64,000 nucleotides of DNA from Hydractinia symbiolongicarpus (GCF_029227915.1 NC_079888.1:19572001-19636000); one strand, 5' to 3'. Shown: positions 1-14,124, counted from the stretch's first letter. The notes: generated from the sequence alone by a model not told the origin. Translations and numbers: made by a program.

Positions 1-1044
1 GAGTCGTGAACTTTATAGATATGTCGTAAATATCTTGACATCTTCTCCAACAGCAAAAACATTTAACCATGTTTGTATGTACCATTCCTTTTATTAGACA
101 GCACCAAGCGAAAGATAACTGTATTTACATTAGCACTGCAATGCGATGCACATTTTTTGTAAATGTAATACATCAGTAGCCGAACTGGTTTAAATCAGTG
201 AGTGATTTTCATCAATATAGAAGAGCAGCATTGCTCAGTTTTTTTCAAGTTGAAATAAGATCCTATGCAAACAATTGGTTTATGTCCATCTACAGGAATT
301 GCTCAAACAGTTCTTTAATTCCATCAAAGTAACAATTGTTCTTATCTAAAAATATACAGGTATTTTAATATTTAAATATACATAAACAAGACCTTTAAAG
401 CAAGAAGAAGATACTTTTGGCTAATACAACAGTTTAGTTACCAAAGCAAATGCGTAGGTTACTTAAAAAAACTGAAAGTCAAAAGTATAAAATACAAGTA
501 ATATGATAAAATTATATTTCTCTCACCTTGACAAAAATTGGCATCCATGAACTGAAATTTATCTGAAATTTCAAAATACTACAACACAAGTAGACACCAA
601 CTGCGTTTCACAAACGCAGTTACCAATTGTAAAGTTATATTTTGATACAAATAATTTTAGCAATTGAAAACGTGAATGCTATGTTTATTTTTAGCTCTGT
701 TTATATACAGTGCACCCAGGTATAAATTAGCTAGAATTATGAGCGAGTAAAACTAGGAGAAACGATGCCAACAAAACATATCCTGGTTGGAAGTATTGAA
801 AATCATTACATTTGGTACTTCAAATCCACGTCTGACAGCAATTTTTAGTTCAGAACTTTCAATTGGTAATAAGAATTGCGGTAGTAGTAATATATGCTAT
901 TTCACTGACAAGTAACTTCTATTTTAGTTTGGGGAGCAACATTTGTAGAAGAAATGCTGTACAAGAAGCCCAAAATACCGTAGGAAAGACAAATCCAAAA
1001 TAGGTGAAAGCTTAAAGCTAAAAAATAATTACAAACCCAGGGAA

Positions 1045-1889
1045 AGGGGGTTGCCCTGCATCATCAGTATTCGCAGAAATATACATGCAAGCACAATCAG
1101 AAGATCTCATCTAAAAGAGTTCCATGAACACATCAACGGCCTACATCGACAAATCAAATTCACTGTTGAGCTTGAACACGATGGAAGTATCGCTTTCCGG
1201 GACACTTTGGTCAAACGCAAGAATGGTTCCATTTCAGTTCAGTTTCAGTGTATCGTAAACCAACACACACTGACCAGTACCTTGATTCAAACCATCAGAA
1301 AACTTGTAAAGAAATGTCATATCTTCATTACTGAATCGTGCCAACAGCGTAGTCAGTGACAAACAGGAGAGGAAAGAAGAAATTCGACGTAAGGAATGCA
1401 TTAATCGCAATTGGATACAGTTATAAAGTCATCACGCAAGTAGAAAATAAAATGAAGAGAAAATGCAACGGAGACAACAAGGAAACATTAGAGGAATTTA
1501 TCGCATCAGCATCCCTACCCTTTGTACCAGGTACTAGCGAGACACCCTAAGAAGCACTTTGTCTAAACCAAAAGACAAAATAAACCTGGAACAACAATGC
1601 AATGTTGTTCACGAAATCCCGCGAAACAAAAAGAAAGTTTAAGCAACGAGTACAAGAACATATGCGCGCAGCGAGAAACGGAGATGTGAAGAAAAACAAA
1701 ATTGCGGACCACAGCTGGAGCAGAAGTCATCAGTTTAATTGGGATGAGAAGAAAATCATTGACAGAGAATCCAGAACAACGGCCAGGAAGATTAAAGAAA
1801 CCATTAACAGCGTAGCACGTAACAAACACATAAACAGCATCTCGTATAAACTTCCTAAGATTTGGTTACCAGCCCTACAGAAGAAGTAG
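1045..1889 (+). pseudogene. Penelope-like retroelement remnant, left arm (RT end + GIY-YIG), broken
   Basis: Matches the better-preserved copy at 32,341-33,256. It holds the C-terminal end of a Penelope-type reverse transcriptase and the following GIY-YIG endonuclease region, with the RT core missing (5' truncation). It is broken in at least three ways relative to the right arm. A small insertion near 1,235-1,250 shifts the RT frame. About 48 bp are lost near 1,540 between AGA microhomologies. A 29-bp deletion near 1,620 removes the CxxC-VYIGET segment, i.e. the YIG half of the nuclease motif. The later part (1,602-1,889) keeps the helical region with KRKFKQRVQEH and the RES glutamate. It cannot encode an active nuclease. 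Confidence 0.85.
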
Positions 1890-2021
1890 TTACCTACATC
1901 TAGGTCCGAAAATGTTAATTACCATAATTAACTGTAATTATCAGCTCGTTTCTGACTGGTTTTTTTATGACTTTCGATCGTCTGCAATTATACAAATACA
2001 TGCTTAACATCATTTTACTTT

Positions 2022-2058
2022 GCCCGATGACGGAAGAAGGATCTCCCTAAACGTCGCC
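2022..2058 (+). ncRNA. Degenerate hammerhead-ribozyme-like motif 3' of the Penelope remnant (left)
   Basis: CCCGATGA, a short hairpin (GGAAGA, loop, TCTCCC) and then TAAACGTCGCC resemble the hammerhead layout CUGAUGA / stem II / GAAAC. Penelope-like elements are known to carry hammerhead motifs near their ends. Here U4 reads C and GAAA reads TAAA, and stem II has one mismatch, so activity is unlikely. Confidence 0.4.
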
Positions 2059-3450
2059 TACTAAACTATATGTTCAAGATGTTGATATTCTATTGTTTCT
2101 GTAGATAATAATAATATCTTTAATAATAACTCATGCTGCACTGTAACTAAGATCGTTGTCAGGTTGCTTCTGTTTTACATACGACACATGGGCTTGCTTT
2201 CCATGTTAAATGGAATTATATTGTTTGTCGTAATAAGTAAATTTGTTTTTTTTTCAGTTATTGTAACTGCCACCAATGTGTAAGTAATTTTAGCTGAGAG
2301 AATTATTTTACTTTCTGGAAACTAACTCTTATTCCGCATCTGAGGAAACGATACTGACGTTAACAAAAGGAAAAACGGTATGTAATTTTCGCGACAATTA
2401 TTTCCCGCAAAGTTGGCAAGTCCCTATGTCTTGGCAAAAATATATTCCGCACAATTTAATTCCCTGAAAGTATTGTTAAAACAATCGGCAAAATATATTT
2501 GTTTTGTTTTGTTTTCCATACGGAGATTCTTTTACCTATATCTTCATTTTTACGTAGCTGTATGTATATTCAACATCAAGAGAATAATGACATTCATTTA
2601 ATTCAATGTAATTCCTAATGCAAATAAATGTTTTAAAAAATATTATAATAACTAGTCGATAATGTCAAATCGCATTGAATCCCACATATAACCGACAGTA
2701 ACAACACTTGTTACAATACAGCTATTGTGATTATGTTGAAAACCCTAATATTTTAATCTGAAGTGTCAATAAGAAAGGCTTAATCTTTATACATTAAGTG
2801 TTTTACCAAATTAAAGAAGAGTATACACGATACAATACATTAGCCGCATCAACTTTTTGTCATTTAGAAAACCGACCAAACATACTATTTATATCATTCT
2901 TGTATAAGAGTCCCTGCAGTTGATTATTAAATTATTGTGTACAGTATACTGTACACTTTAGGGATGAACTAATTTACTTTCTCTCACTGACTTTTCTGAT
3001 TTGATGTGAAATTTTAATAACCTTATATAAAATCTGTAAATGGATATTACATTAGCAAATTATTAATTTTTTATTTTATTTTCAATCGCCAATATTGTAT
3101 CGAGGGTAAAATATAGAAATACTTATTTGGTAATTTCTAGCTCTAAATGAATACCTCCAACGTTATAATTACAATTTAAATGGGCTATAACCTTAACATT
3201 TACTTTTATTGTGATTTTCGCGGGCTAGCACTATATTAAACAGCAGACGCAAACTAAAGTTTTACAGCTACTTCATAACAGTAGGAAAGCCTTGTTTTCA
3301 CATCATCGAAACTACATGCAGCGTAAAATATGAAATTATTTATTTTATTTGAAAACCAACATATATGAAGGCAACTGATTTCTTAAAATCGCGAATTTCT
3401 TTAAAATCGCGAATATTAGGATAAGTGGCGAGTAGAATTTATTCAGCACT

Positions 3451-4062
3451 TATACACTTTCTGTTTATTTAATAGAAGGCGATGGAAAAGAAAATTGAAA
3501 AACTGAGCGTTAATTCTTCTACTTATTATTTCGAAAAACAAAAAACATTATATCACAACGCAGAAAGTATAAAACTATTACATTTGGCGCATAAATAAAT
3601 TATATATATATAAATTAAATAAATTATATTTCCAGTCAAAGACCAGTTTTCAGATCCATCTTGCGTTTTAATGTAGTCCATTTCATTAGTGCGATATTAT
3701 TTTAAACATAAGCACGATGACAACATCTAAGTTTGTTTTTACAATTTATGCACGATAAAAAATGTTAAGTTATACACTTTCTGCTTATTTAATAGAGGGC
3801 GATGGAAAAGAAAATTGAAAAACTGAGCGTTTATTTTTCTACTTATTATTTCGAAAAACAAAAAATATATCACAACCAGAAAGTAAAAACTATTTCATTT
3901 GGCGCATAAATAAATTATATATATATAAATCAAATAAATTATATTTCCAGTCGAAGACCAGTTTTCAGATCCATCTTGCGTTTTAATGTAGTCCATTTCA
4001 TTAGTGCGATATTATTTTAAACATAAGCACGATGACAACATCTAAGTTTGTTTTTACAATTT
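3451..4062. repeat. Left-arm-specific 320-bp tandem duplication
   Basis: 3,451-3,770 (starting TATACACTTTCTG) is repeated at 3,771-4,062, ending in TCTAAGTTTGTTTTTACAA. The right arm (about 30,500-30,850) has one copy. Small indels separate the two copies. It arose in the left arm after the palindrome formed. Confidence 0.85.
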
Positions 4063-4984
4063 TTATCAATAACTTAGTTGGTTTGTTAAGTTCATACTCC
4101 AGCAGAATATCAACTCACTGTTAGTAAAGTTTCGTTCAAATCAAACAATTATTTTAAAGTGAAATTTAAATTCTTGATTGCATCTTTGTTATTACTACTA
4201 CAAAATTAGCAACTAGAGCACGTGCTCTACAGCAAAAAAACGGATTTCTGGAATTGGAAATTATTTTTACAGTTAAAGTAAATATGGACCTTCCACAAAT
4301 TTGGCCGGTCCCTGCTTATCAGTTTTTTTTTTCATATAACTTTCAAATTAAATGCGTTAAAGGAATACAGAAAATAATTGTTTATCACCTGTTTTCTATG
4401 AAATGAGAAGTTAATAAATTTACAAACCGGAAGCAATGTCCAGTAGTAAGCCAGGAGGCGGAGTTTAGTAGGACAGGAGAGGAATAAAAGTGTTTATCTT
4501 ATTCATTGTCGTCGATATATTTCGTAAGCATTACTGGAATCAATTTAAGTTGGCAAGTCCTAGTATTTCGTGAAATATATAAAATCTTCTGAAGGTATTA
4601 TTAAACAATCCGTAATATTTTTTTGTGTTGTAAATAAATATATTTTACCAAAAAGTTTTTTAAATTTTTTTACTCTTTTTACTCCGCCAAAGGGAAAGCG
4701 GCGTAACTTAGTAATATCTGGAGTTTGTCGCTACATTCCTCTTGGTACGAATGTGTGATGCAACCGTTGAAACACGGACGCATTTCGAACGGTAGAAATT
4801 GAATGAAATGTAGTTTTGAATTTTTTTACATAATCTTGAATTGGAACTGTGTTACAAGACGAACTTTAAAGATGGTCTGTAGCAACAAAACCTAAAATGT
4901 ATTTTCTTATTCCTCAACTTGTCGTTGTTGATATAACTTAGAAATTTTCAAATTAAGATTAGGCAACTAATTTTTGCGACAATT

Positions 4985-5278
4985 AATTTTGGAAGGTCCA
5001 AATACTTCGCGTAATAAAGTTTTAGTTTTGCTTGAACTTATAATGAAACTACACAGCTAAAATGTTGAAGAATTACGGCAGAAATAAAGTTAAAAACCTA
5101 TAGCTATATCAAATATTTCTACACTAAATTTTCAAGATGCATTAACACAAAAATATGCCGTGTAATTAAAGTTCAGAAGAGGGACTTTTTGACCCTGTTT
5201 AAAGAATAAATAGAAATCAACTGTTAAAAAGATCTGCTTTATAGTTGTATTTCTTATATTTTAATGCTCAATAATGGT
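4985..5278. other. Left-arm-only segment (indel between arms)
   Basis: About 290 bp here have no partner in the right arm, where the flanks meet near 29,535. I cannot tell insertion from deletion. It is AT-rich, with no open frame and no terminal repeats that I could see. Confidence 0.6.
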
Positions 5279-6482
5279 CCTCACCCTTTTTTTAAAAATT
5301 TTTGAGTTTTTTGGGACACTGAACTCGTACGTAACACAAAACACAAGTTGCATCCTCAAATATATATTATATGGCTCATTTTCGAAAGTAAATGCAAACC
5401 TAAATTTACAGATATTTTGAGGAAATGTTTGTCCTGGTTTGCAGGATTGAATATTTGCTTATTTTAAGACACTGTTTAACCGCCTTTGTTAACAGCGAGT
5501 TTAAGATAATATATAAATTGTGACAGTTTTGCACTTTTTTTGATTACATCGCGGAGAAAAAATGATGATCCTAGCTACATATCTTAGCAGAACTAAATAC
5601 ACAATGTCTACTATAAATGACACACCTACTACACACTGTTATTTGCTTACTGCTTCGCTTTATAGAAATGCATACACAAAATTATAAAAACATTTCATAC
5701 CACCTTTGAACAACCTCTCTGCGCCAATCAATTTTTTTTCATAGCAACTTTTTGTTGTCATCATTATCTTGTTAAAATCATCTAAGTAAATACAAAATCG
5801 TTAAAGAACTGAAACTGTCGTATATTGTAGAGAGGATTTAGCTGGAGTAACCGAGACCTTGTTAACCCCAAATCCTGATTAACGAAAGCAGCGGCAAAAG
5901 TTCATTAGACACATAAATATTGTTATTTTGATATCTGTAATCATGAAATTCGAATTTATTCCATTTCCCAAAAATAAATAAAATAATTAAATAAATAAAA
6001 ACAACAAAGCAGTCCGGAAAAGCGTGATAAACACAGACGTAAAATATGAGTGCCTATAAAACCGAATATTTTTTCTACATTTATTTACGGACTAAACATT
6101 AATGTTAATATAATTTGCAGTAAAAAGATGCAAGAAATTTGCTTTTGTAGAGCATAAGTGTAATTACTTTAGAAAGGTACCAGAACTTTAAAAATTTAGA
6201 TACAAATACAAAAAGCTTCGGTTTTAATGAATTGATTTTATTCTTTGATATATCTTTTTAAATTGCTCATAGCTACTATTTATTTTTCCTTCGAAAAAAT
6301 ATTACTTTGCACAACGTTTAGATGGTTTTCGGAAAAACATCTAAACTCGAAACAATATCTTGTCTGACAGAAGAACAATGAAAATTTATTTGCCTTGCTT
6401 CCCTCTTTTCGTGTACTTCTGAATTGTTTTTAAAAAAATGATTTGTTATTTAGAAAAGAACAATTTAGGTTTAGCCTAAACA

Positions 6483-6829
6483 TTACAAAAATTTAAAGGA
6501 TGTTTTCCAACATCTCTGATATTTAACGCTATTTTGTACTTCAGTTATTGCCTACCAAAAAATAACGATGTTTTACACAAACTTTTACGCACTTCAAATA
6601 CTAAGAATTAAATATATTACTTACTTTTTTGAAACACGTTGTTGCTATTGGTAAAATTCTGTGATTTCCTTTTACACTATAAACGAAATACAACATTTTT
6701 TATAATCTGTATTCAGAAAACTTATGGATGAAAAATAGTTTTTTTAATATAAACTTTATTTCTAAATGAAAAAATTAAAATTAACTCACCAGATAAAACA
6801 CTTCAATTCCTTCCTTTGTATAAAAATGT
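6483..6829 (-). pseudogene. Exon-like trio in left arm (decayed gene fragment)
   Basis: Three segments bounded by splice-like sites on the minus strand join in frame: 6,790-6,829 (40 nt, donor GTGAGT), 6,625-6,676 (52 nt, acceptor TTTGTTTATAG, donor GTAAGT) and 6,483-6,551 (acceptor TTTTTTGGTAG, 22 codons then TAA). Peptides seen include FIWCVKGNHRILPIATTC, FKKAITEVQNSVKYQRC and WKTSFKFL. A 33-nt segment at 9,145-9,177 could be an upstream exon in the same frame. The arm copies differ at three positions in the last exon, all amino-acid changing, which suggests decay. No family is recognised. Confidence 0.33.
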
Positions 6830-7627
6830 CTATGAAGCATCATGGTTTGTCTTAAAACTTTAAGTAAGCAAATTTTCTTGGTTCATTAATTTTTGAAAAC
6901 AGAAAATTTCCATTGCGTCAATTTATGGTAACTTCACTAACTTTATATGCGCTTAGAGATTAGTGATTATCAATTTCATTTGGAAGGCGGGAATAAAATT
7001 AACAAGAGACCATTAATGTTAATTTCATGTGACAGTCGCACAGTTCACGCTTTATAACTCTGGATTTAAGGCTGGGGTTTTGACAGAAATTAAAAGTATA
7101 TTAGAGCTTAAAAACAAATTTATATGGTATAAAAACAAATTATTTCTTTAAAACCGGTTAAAATTATACTTGTACGATTTTTTACGACGAACATATCATA
7201 AGCAACAACAAGTAGCATTCTTCAAAAATTAAAGCAATTAAGACAACCTAAGTAAACCGAGTAAAATGAGACACTCGCAAGGTAAACGACTAACAAATCA
7301 TTATAGGAAATTAAAAGGAAAAAGCAAGTTAAAGTCATCCCGGCAAAGTTTTCATTCCGAAAAGTATACAGCCTTTCATATAAACAGGTCCTAAAATTAA
7401 AGGTTTTTTGTCCTAAAACTAAATTTTCTCTATTGACAATCAGAAAATACTTTTAGCTAGGGTTTCCGTGCGGATCTTTGCTTATCACATAGGAACGAAT
7501 CTCCCATCAGACATAGAGACATATGGATTGGCGGTGACTATTACTGGAATTTCTGTAATACATTAACTTTTAAGGGTGACGGGAATAGTCCTGTTGACAA
7601 TGTTTTTCTTAATTATTATTGAAATTA

Positions 7628-7910
7628 TTTACCCAGGATAGCCTCTTCAGTTCCTATTGGTGCTGCTTTCCAAGAAGATGCTTCGAAGGGGGTCCTAACC
7701 TAGTTGAAACTCCCATTTATAGCTACAAAAGTTGTGCAAGCACAGCAATCGCTCAACTAGACAACTGGCTAAAATAACAATCCTATTCTCATGCCGAGCG
7801 TTAAGTAGAGAGGACAGATTCACACTTTTATAGTCTCTGGCATGACCCAGTCGGGGTATGACTCCAAGACCTCCCGTGCTGAAAGCGAACACTCTACCAC
7901 AAGGCTACCA
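7628..7910 (-). mobile_element. tRNA-derived SINE (left arm)
   Basis: Read on the minus strand, the head (7,908-7,848) is tRNA-like: GTAGCCTTGTGGTAGAGTG matches a D-arm/A-box layout, and GGTCTTGGAGTCATACCCC matches a T-arm/B-box layout, as in tRNA-Ala-like SINE heads. The body follows (GGCATGACCCAG on plus marks the join) and ends near CTATCCTGGGTAAATA. Related copies lie at 27,068, 39,880 and 59,456. Confidence 0.72.
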
Positions 7911-8567
7911 GTCTACGAAGCGAAAATACCGAAGAAGATTGCAGTATTTCTACAAATGTTGGCAGTAAACATGTGTTCATGGATAGATAGGAAATATTCT
8001 CTCACCCGAATTACTTATGATTAACATTAACAAAATGTCATGAACGGTGTAAATCTTTTGTTACAGTACAAATGAAGCCGTGCTCTACTAACATATATAA
8101 AGTCAAATCCATAGTTATTCAAGTTTTTAAGAAAATTTGAACATTGTGCGATTTTTGTAATTTCAGGATATTAACAATGTAAATTTGAAAATTGCAAGAG
8201 AAATGAGATAACTGATTATCGTTATGTGGCGCATTATTCGTCATAAACCTGTCGTCGCTTCTATTTATATCGGCGTGTTACCCATATTCTGTGGATGTTT
8301 CGGCAATTTTTTATAAACCAAATAAAGCAAGTTAATTATTTTCTCTAATTATTTTAATTTATTTATTTCACCGCTCCCGTTATTTTTATTATTTTCAATG
8401 CATTATGGAAATATTCAAACTTTAAATAATTTTGTTGATTCTTACCGTTTTTTTAGCATTAAATTTAAAAAGCTAAAAATGGGTTGACTTGCACATTACA
8501 CTTGTACTTACATATTTTTTCCTTAACATTTATTATATAGCTAACGGGAAAGAAAACTTTGGAAAAA

Positions 8568-8860
8568 TTAAGTGGAATTTACTGTTCGGGAAATTGGCAA
8601 CATACAACAGTAAATGTCTGAGTAGTAGGTGTTTCCACGACATTTGCTGAGATGTAGGCGATGCAACGACAGTTGTTGTGCTGTAGGCATTTCCACGTGA
8701 TTCGCTGAGAGAGTTTGCGCGAGAAACAGCCCAGGTGACCACTGTTTCCACGAGGGACGCATTTATTTCCCCGAGAGACACCTCAGGTAAGTAATGTTTC
8801 CACGAGAGACACTCCATGTCAATTTGCGTTTTAACGAGAGACTCAGACATTTTCATATGT
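8568..8860 (-). repeat. Degenerate minisatellite, left arm
   Basis: On the minus strand the motif TCTCTCGTGGAAAC recurs in degenerate form about every 30-35 bp (TCTCTCGTTAAAAC, TCTCTCGTGGAAAC, TCTCTCGGGGAAAT, TCCCTCGTGGAAAC, CACGTGGAAATG, TGTCGTGGAAACAC). A 107-codon frame spans it and is identical in both arms. The inner arms are identical generally, so I treat the frame as a by-product. A short real peptide cannot be excluded. Confidence 0.6.
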
Positions 8861-9144
8861 CTTAATAAGGGGTAAGGATGGAAACAGAGGCATCTGGAAA
8901 CGGACGCAGTCTCAGAACTTTTTCATCTCATATTTTCCTCGAATTCCAATGAATTGTAAAATGTTTGCTAACATTGCGATAAATCAAAGTTTTTAAAAAA
9001 TGAAAAATATTAAAAAAATATCAAATTAAGTACTTAAATCCAACAAGTGGTGCCATTCGTCTAAAGAAAAAAAATGCTGTACAACATCATACTTATTCTT
9101 AGAATTTCCAAGGTATTAATGAAAATTGCAAAAAACAAACTTAC

Positions 9145-9177
9145 ATGGTGTTGGACACCGGGAGCTTGTCTCACCAT
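9145..9177 (-). other. 33-nt microexon-like segment, left arm
   Basis: Mirror of 25,801-25,833 with the same acceptor and GTAAGT donor. It lies in the inner, nearly identical part of the arm, so identity alone does not show selection. Confidence 0.33.
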
Positions 9178-10033
9178 CTAAAAGGTAGAAATACGTAATA
9201 TAATAAATATATATGCATTTATATCAAAGCAGATTAAATTAAAACAGAAGTATACCCATACCCGTGTAATGCTCCTCAACTACAAATATAAAAAATTTAT
9301 ATAAGCTTATAAGCAGAAGAAATCATAAACATATAGAATTATAAGTAAATGGTTTATTATCTCAAATTATATTAGGTAGGTTTTGCGTAAAATTTACAAC
9401 TTAAAGTATATCCAGCGCATGGTGATAAAGGTAATTTGAGGTTTAAGTATCCTATCACTAAACATGAGATATCATATGTACTATCTAGCGGTGGACAAAC
9501 TTGGGCAGCAGGTGACCAGAATACACTTTTTCCGAATTAGATTTCTTCAATATGCAGACCCGAAACTTATTCATAAGGTTAAAGTCCAAAGTCAGTTCAA
9601 TTAGGTCCCACGGTCAATCGTTTCACTGTTAAAAGCAATGAAACCTAGTAACATCGGAAAAACATCGCTAAATACATGTTGGTACCAATTGCTGACGCAA
9701 CCGTTGTAACTCAAATGGACTGATACCGTAAGAAAGTTAATGAAATGAAGTTTTTGAAACTGTCTCTATTTCTTTAACGCGCGCTAATGGCTAGGATTAG
9801 TCCCGCAGTAAAAATGACTTATTGATCTAAATTTGTAAATAAAGAGCTAACACAAAGGCGCAGAGTAACTTCTGAGTTCCACTAATCATGCCAAAGTAAG
9901 AAGAATGTTAATTCTTGGAGTTCAATTTTCTCATTTACCACATTTATAAGATCAAAGTCCAAAAACAGATCAATTAGGTCCCACGGTCAATCGTTTCATT
10001 TAAAAAAGCGATGATTTCTTTCATTTATCATTC

Positions 10034-13000
10034 CTCGTTGACGGCACGTGGCATGGCGCATGCGTCAGCACTGTCAAATAGGGAAAAAGTACCAAATTGT
10101 TTTCGCTAATTAAAACCAATTCTCTACGAGTTATGACTTGCACTTGTCAGCATTCGAACAGCCTTGACATGTAGATTTCAAAAATGGGCTTAGAATTCTC
10201 GTAGCGTAATGGCGAAAAGGTTTAAATGCTGCATAATACTTTAAAAAAAATAGCAATTTTGGGCACCTGAATTAAAGTAATTGCTCCTGACCAGGCTTGA
10301 TCCCAGGTACCTTCGGATTAAAGTACAGATCAATGACTACAGGACCGCCTTGACCTGACACAGAGCGTTAGAGTTGATGTAGAGAATGTCTCGCAGAGTC
10401 ATCGTTGACAACACGAGACATGACGCAAGCGTCAGCACTGTCAAATAGGGCAAAGTACCCAAATGTTTTTGCTAATTAGACAAACGTCCCGTACGACTTT
10501 TGACTTGCGTTTTTCAGCATTCGAACCGCCTTGACATTGAAATTTAGAAAATGGGGTTGGTATTCTCGCAACGTCGTGGCAAAGTGGTTTAAATACTGCA
10601 TAATTTTGCAATAAAATAGCCATTCAGGGCAGATGGGGTAAAGCAATTGTTCCTGACCGGGCTCGATCCCAGTTACCTTCGGATAGAAGCGCAGATCAAT
10701 GACAATAGGACCACCTTGTCCTGACACGGAGTGTTAGAGTTGATGGAGAGAATGTCTCGCAGATTCCCCGGTGAGTGCACGTGGCATGGTGCATGCGTGA
10801 GCACCGTCAAATAGGGAAAAATACCTAAATATTGTCGCTAATTAAACGTACTTCCCGTACGACTTTTGACTTGTCGTTTTCAGAATTCGAACCGCCTTGG
10901 CATGTACATTTCCAAAATGAGCTTGGAGTTCTCGAAACGTCATAGCAAAGTGGTTTAAATGCTGCATAATAATTTCAATAAAATAACAACTTTGGACAGC
11001 TGAAATGAAGTAATAGTTCCTGGCCGCGCTTAATCCCAGGTATCTTCGGATTAAAGAACAGATCAATGACTACGGGACCGCCTTGACCTGACAAAGAGCG
11101 TTAGAGTTGATGTAGAGAATGTCTTGCAGAGTCATCGTTGACAACACGAGACATGACGCATGCGTCAGCACGGTCAAGTAGGGCAAAGTACTCAAATAAT
11201 ATCGCTTATTAAACCCACTTTCCGTACGAATTTTGACCTGCGGTTCTCAGTATTTGAACCACCTTGACTTGTGGATTTCAAAATTGCGCTTGGAATTCTC
11301 GTAACGTTATGGGAAAGTGGTTTAAATGCTGCATAATTTTGCAAATAAGTAGCCATTCTGGGCAGGTGAAGTAAAGTAGTTGCTGCTGACTGGGCTCGAT
11401 CCCAGGTACCTTCAGATGAAAGCGCAGATCAATGACCACAGGACCGCCTTGACCTGCATGGGGTGTTCGGGTTGTTGTAGAGAATGTCTTGCAGATTCCT
11501 TGTTGACGGCACGTGGCATGGCGCATGCGTCAGCACTGTCAAATAGGCAAAGTACCCAAATATTTTCGCCAATTAAACGCACTTCTTGTACGCATTTTGA
11601 CTTGTGGTTTTCAGAATTTAAACTGCCCTGACATGTAGATTTTCAAAATGCGCTTGGAATTCTCGCAACGTCATGGCGAAGTGGTTTCAATACTGCATAA
11701 TATTTTCAAAAAAATAGCAATTTCGTGCAGCTGAAATAAAGTAATTGCTCCTGACCAGACTCGATCCCACGTACCTTCAGATGAAAGCGCAGATCAATGA
11801 CCACAGGACCGCCTTGACCTGACACGGAGTTTTAGAGTTGATGTAGAGAATGTCTCGCAGATTCCTCGTTGAGGGCACGTACCATGGTGCATGCGTCAGC
11901 ACTGTCATATAGGGAAAAATACCTAAATATTGTCGCTAATTAAACGCACTTCCAGTACGCATTTTGACTTGTGGTTTTCAGAATTCGAACTGCCCTGACA
12001 TGTAGATTTTCAAAATGCGCTTGGAATTCTCGCAATGTCATGGCAAAGTGGTTTCAATACTGCATAATATTTTTAAAAAAATAGCAATTTCGTGCAGCTG
12101 AAATAAAGTAATTGCTCCTGACCAGGCTGCACCAGGTACCTTCAGATGAAAGCGCAGATCAATGACCACAGAACTACCTTGTCCTGAAAGGAGTGTTAGA
12201 GTTGATGGAGAGAATGTCTCGCAGATTCTGCGTTGACGGTACGTGGCATGGTGCCTGCGTCAGCACTGTCAAATAGGGCAAAGTATCCAAATGTTTTTGC
12301 TAATTAGACAAACGTCCCGTATGAGTTTTGATTTGCGGTTTTCAGCATTCGAACCGCCTTGACATGTAGATTTTAAAAATGCGGATGGAATTCTCGTAAT
12401 GTCATGGGAAAGTGGTTCAAATACTGCATAATTTTGCAAAACAATTGCACCTGTGGGCAGCTGGAATAAAGTAATTGCTCCTGACCAGGCTCGATCCCAC
12501 GTACCTTCAGATGAAAGCGCAGATCAATGACCACAGGACCGCCTTGACCTGACACGGAGTTTTAGAGTTGATGTAGAGAATGTCTCGCAGATTCCTCGTT
12601 GAGGGCACGTACCATGGTGCATGCGTCAGCACTGTCATATAGGGAAAAATACCTAAATATTGTCGCTAATAAAACGCACTTCCAGTACGCATTTTGACTT
12701 GTGGTTTTCAGAATTCGAACTGCCCTGACATGTAGATTTTCAAAATGCGCTTGGAATTCTCGCAATGTCATGGCAAAGTGGTTTCAATACTGCATAATAT
12801 TTTTAAAAAAATAGCAATTTCGTGGAGCTGAAATAAAGTAATTGCTCCTGACCAGGCTGCACCAGGTACCTTCAGATGAAAGCGCAGATCAATGACCACA
12901 GGACCGCCTTGACCTGACACGGAGTGTTAGAGTTGATGGAGAGAATTTGTCGCAGATTCCTCGTTGAGGGCACGTGGCATGGTGCATGCCTCAGCACTGT

Positions 13001-14124
13001 CATATAGGGCAAAATACCTAAATATTATCGCTAATTAAACGCACTTCCCGTACGAATTGTGACTTGTGGTTTTCAGAATTCAAACCGCCTTGACATGTAC
13101 ATTTCCAAAATGAGCTTGGAGTTCTCGAAACGTCACGGCAAAGTGGTTAAAATGCTGCATAATTTTGCCAAAAATAACCATTCTGGGCCGGTGAAGAAAC
13201 GTAATTGCTCCTGACCTGGCTCGATCCCAGGTACCTTCAGATGAAAGGGCAGATCAATGGTCACAGGACCGCCTTGACCTGACACGGAGTGTTAGAGTTG
13301 ATGTAAAGAATGTGTCGCAGATTCCTTGTTTACGGCACGTGGCATGGCGCATGCGTCGGCACTGTCAAATAGGCAAAGTACCCAAATATCTTCGCCAATT
13401 AAACGAACTTCTTGTAGAACTTTTGACTTGTGGTTTTCAGCAATTAAACTGCCTTTAAATGTAGATTTCAAAAATGGGCTTGGAATTTCCATAACGTCTT
13501 GTCAAAGTGGTTTAAGTACTGCATAATAACTTCAAAAAAGAAGCAATTTTGGGCAGCTGAAATAAAGTTATTTCTCCTGACCAGGCTTGATCCCAGGTAC
13601 TTTCCAATTAAAGCACAGATCAATGACCACAGGACCGCCTTGACCTGACACGGAGTGTTAGAGTTGATGCAGAGAATGTGTCGCAGATTCCTTGTTTACG
13701 GCACGTGGCATGGCGCATTCGTCACAACTGTCAAATAGGCAATGTACTCAAAATATTTCGCCAATTAAACGAACTTCTTGTAGAAATTTCGACTTGTGGT
13801 TTTCAGCATTCGAACTGCCTTTAAATGTAGATTTCAAAAATGGGCTTGGAATTCTTGTAACGTCATGGCAAAGTGGTTTAAATACTGCATAATATTTTCA
13901 AAAAAATAGCAATTCTGGGCAGCTGAAGTAAAGTAATAGCTCCTGACCGGGCTCGATCCAAGTAGCTTCGGATGAAATCGCAGATCAATAACCACAGCAC
14001 TGCATTGTCCAGACACGAAGTTTTAGAGGTGATGTAAAGAATGTGTCGCAGATTCCTTGTTTACGGCACGTGGCATGGCGCATGTGTCAGCACTGTCAAA
14101 TAGGCAAAGTACCCAAATATTTTT
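10034..14124 (-). repeat. Satellite array, left (inverted) block, about 365-bp monomer
   Basis: About 11 tandem monomers. A landmark (GATGTAGAGAATGTCTCGCAG-like) recurs near 10,376, 10,741, 11,110, 11,475, 11,840, 12,205, 12,571, 12,935, 13,300, 13,667 and 14,032, which gives a spacing of about 365 bp. Every monomer contains a conserved core with a CACGTG box next to GCATGCGCCATGCC (read on the minus strand). Short open frames here are repeat shadows. The monomers are diverged from each other by several percent or more. Confidence 0.93.

Larger units (their letters stand above)
1..10033. repeat. Left arm of giant palindrome
   Basis: The reverse complement of this arm recurs at 24,945-34,324. 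Base 1 pairs with base 34,324 and the pairing runs to the satellite edge at about 10,034/24,944. The arm is already paired at base 1, so it may continue outside the window. It is about 650 bp longer than its partner, mainly through a 320-bp tandem duplication (3,451-4,062) and about 290 bp at 4,985-5,278. The arms differ by substitutions and indels, so this is not a collapsed assembly copy. Stretches between the listed elements show no gene that I can support. Confidence 0.95.
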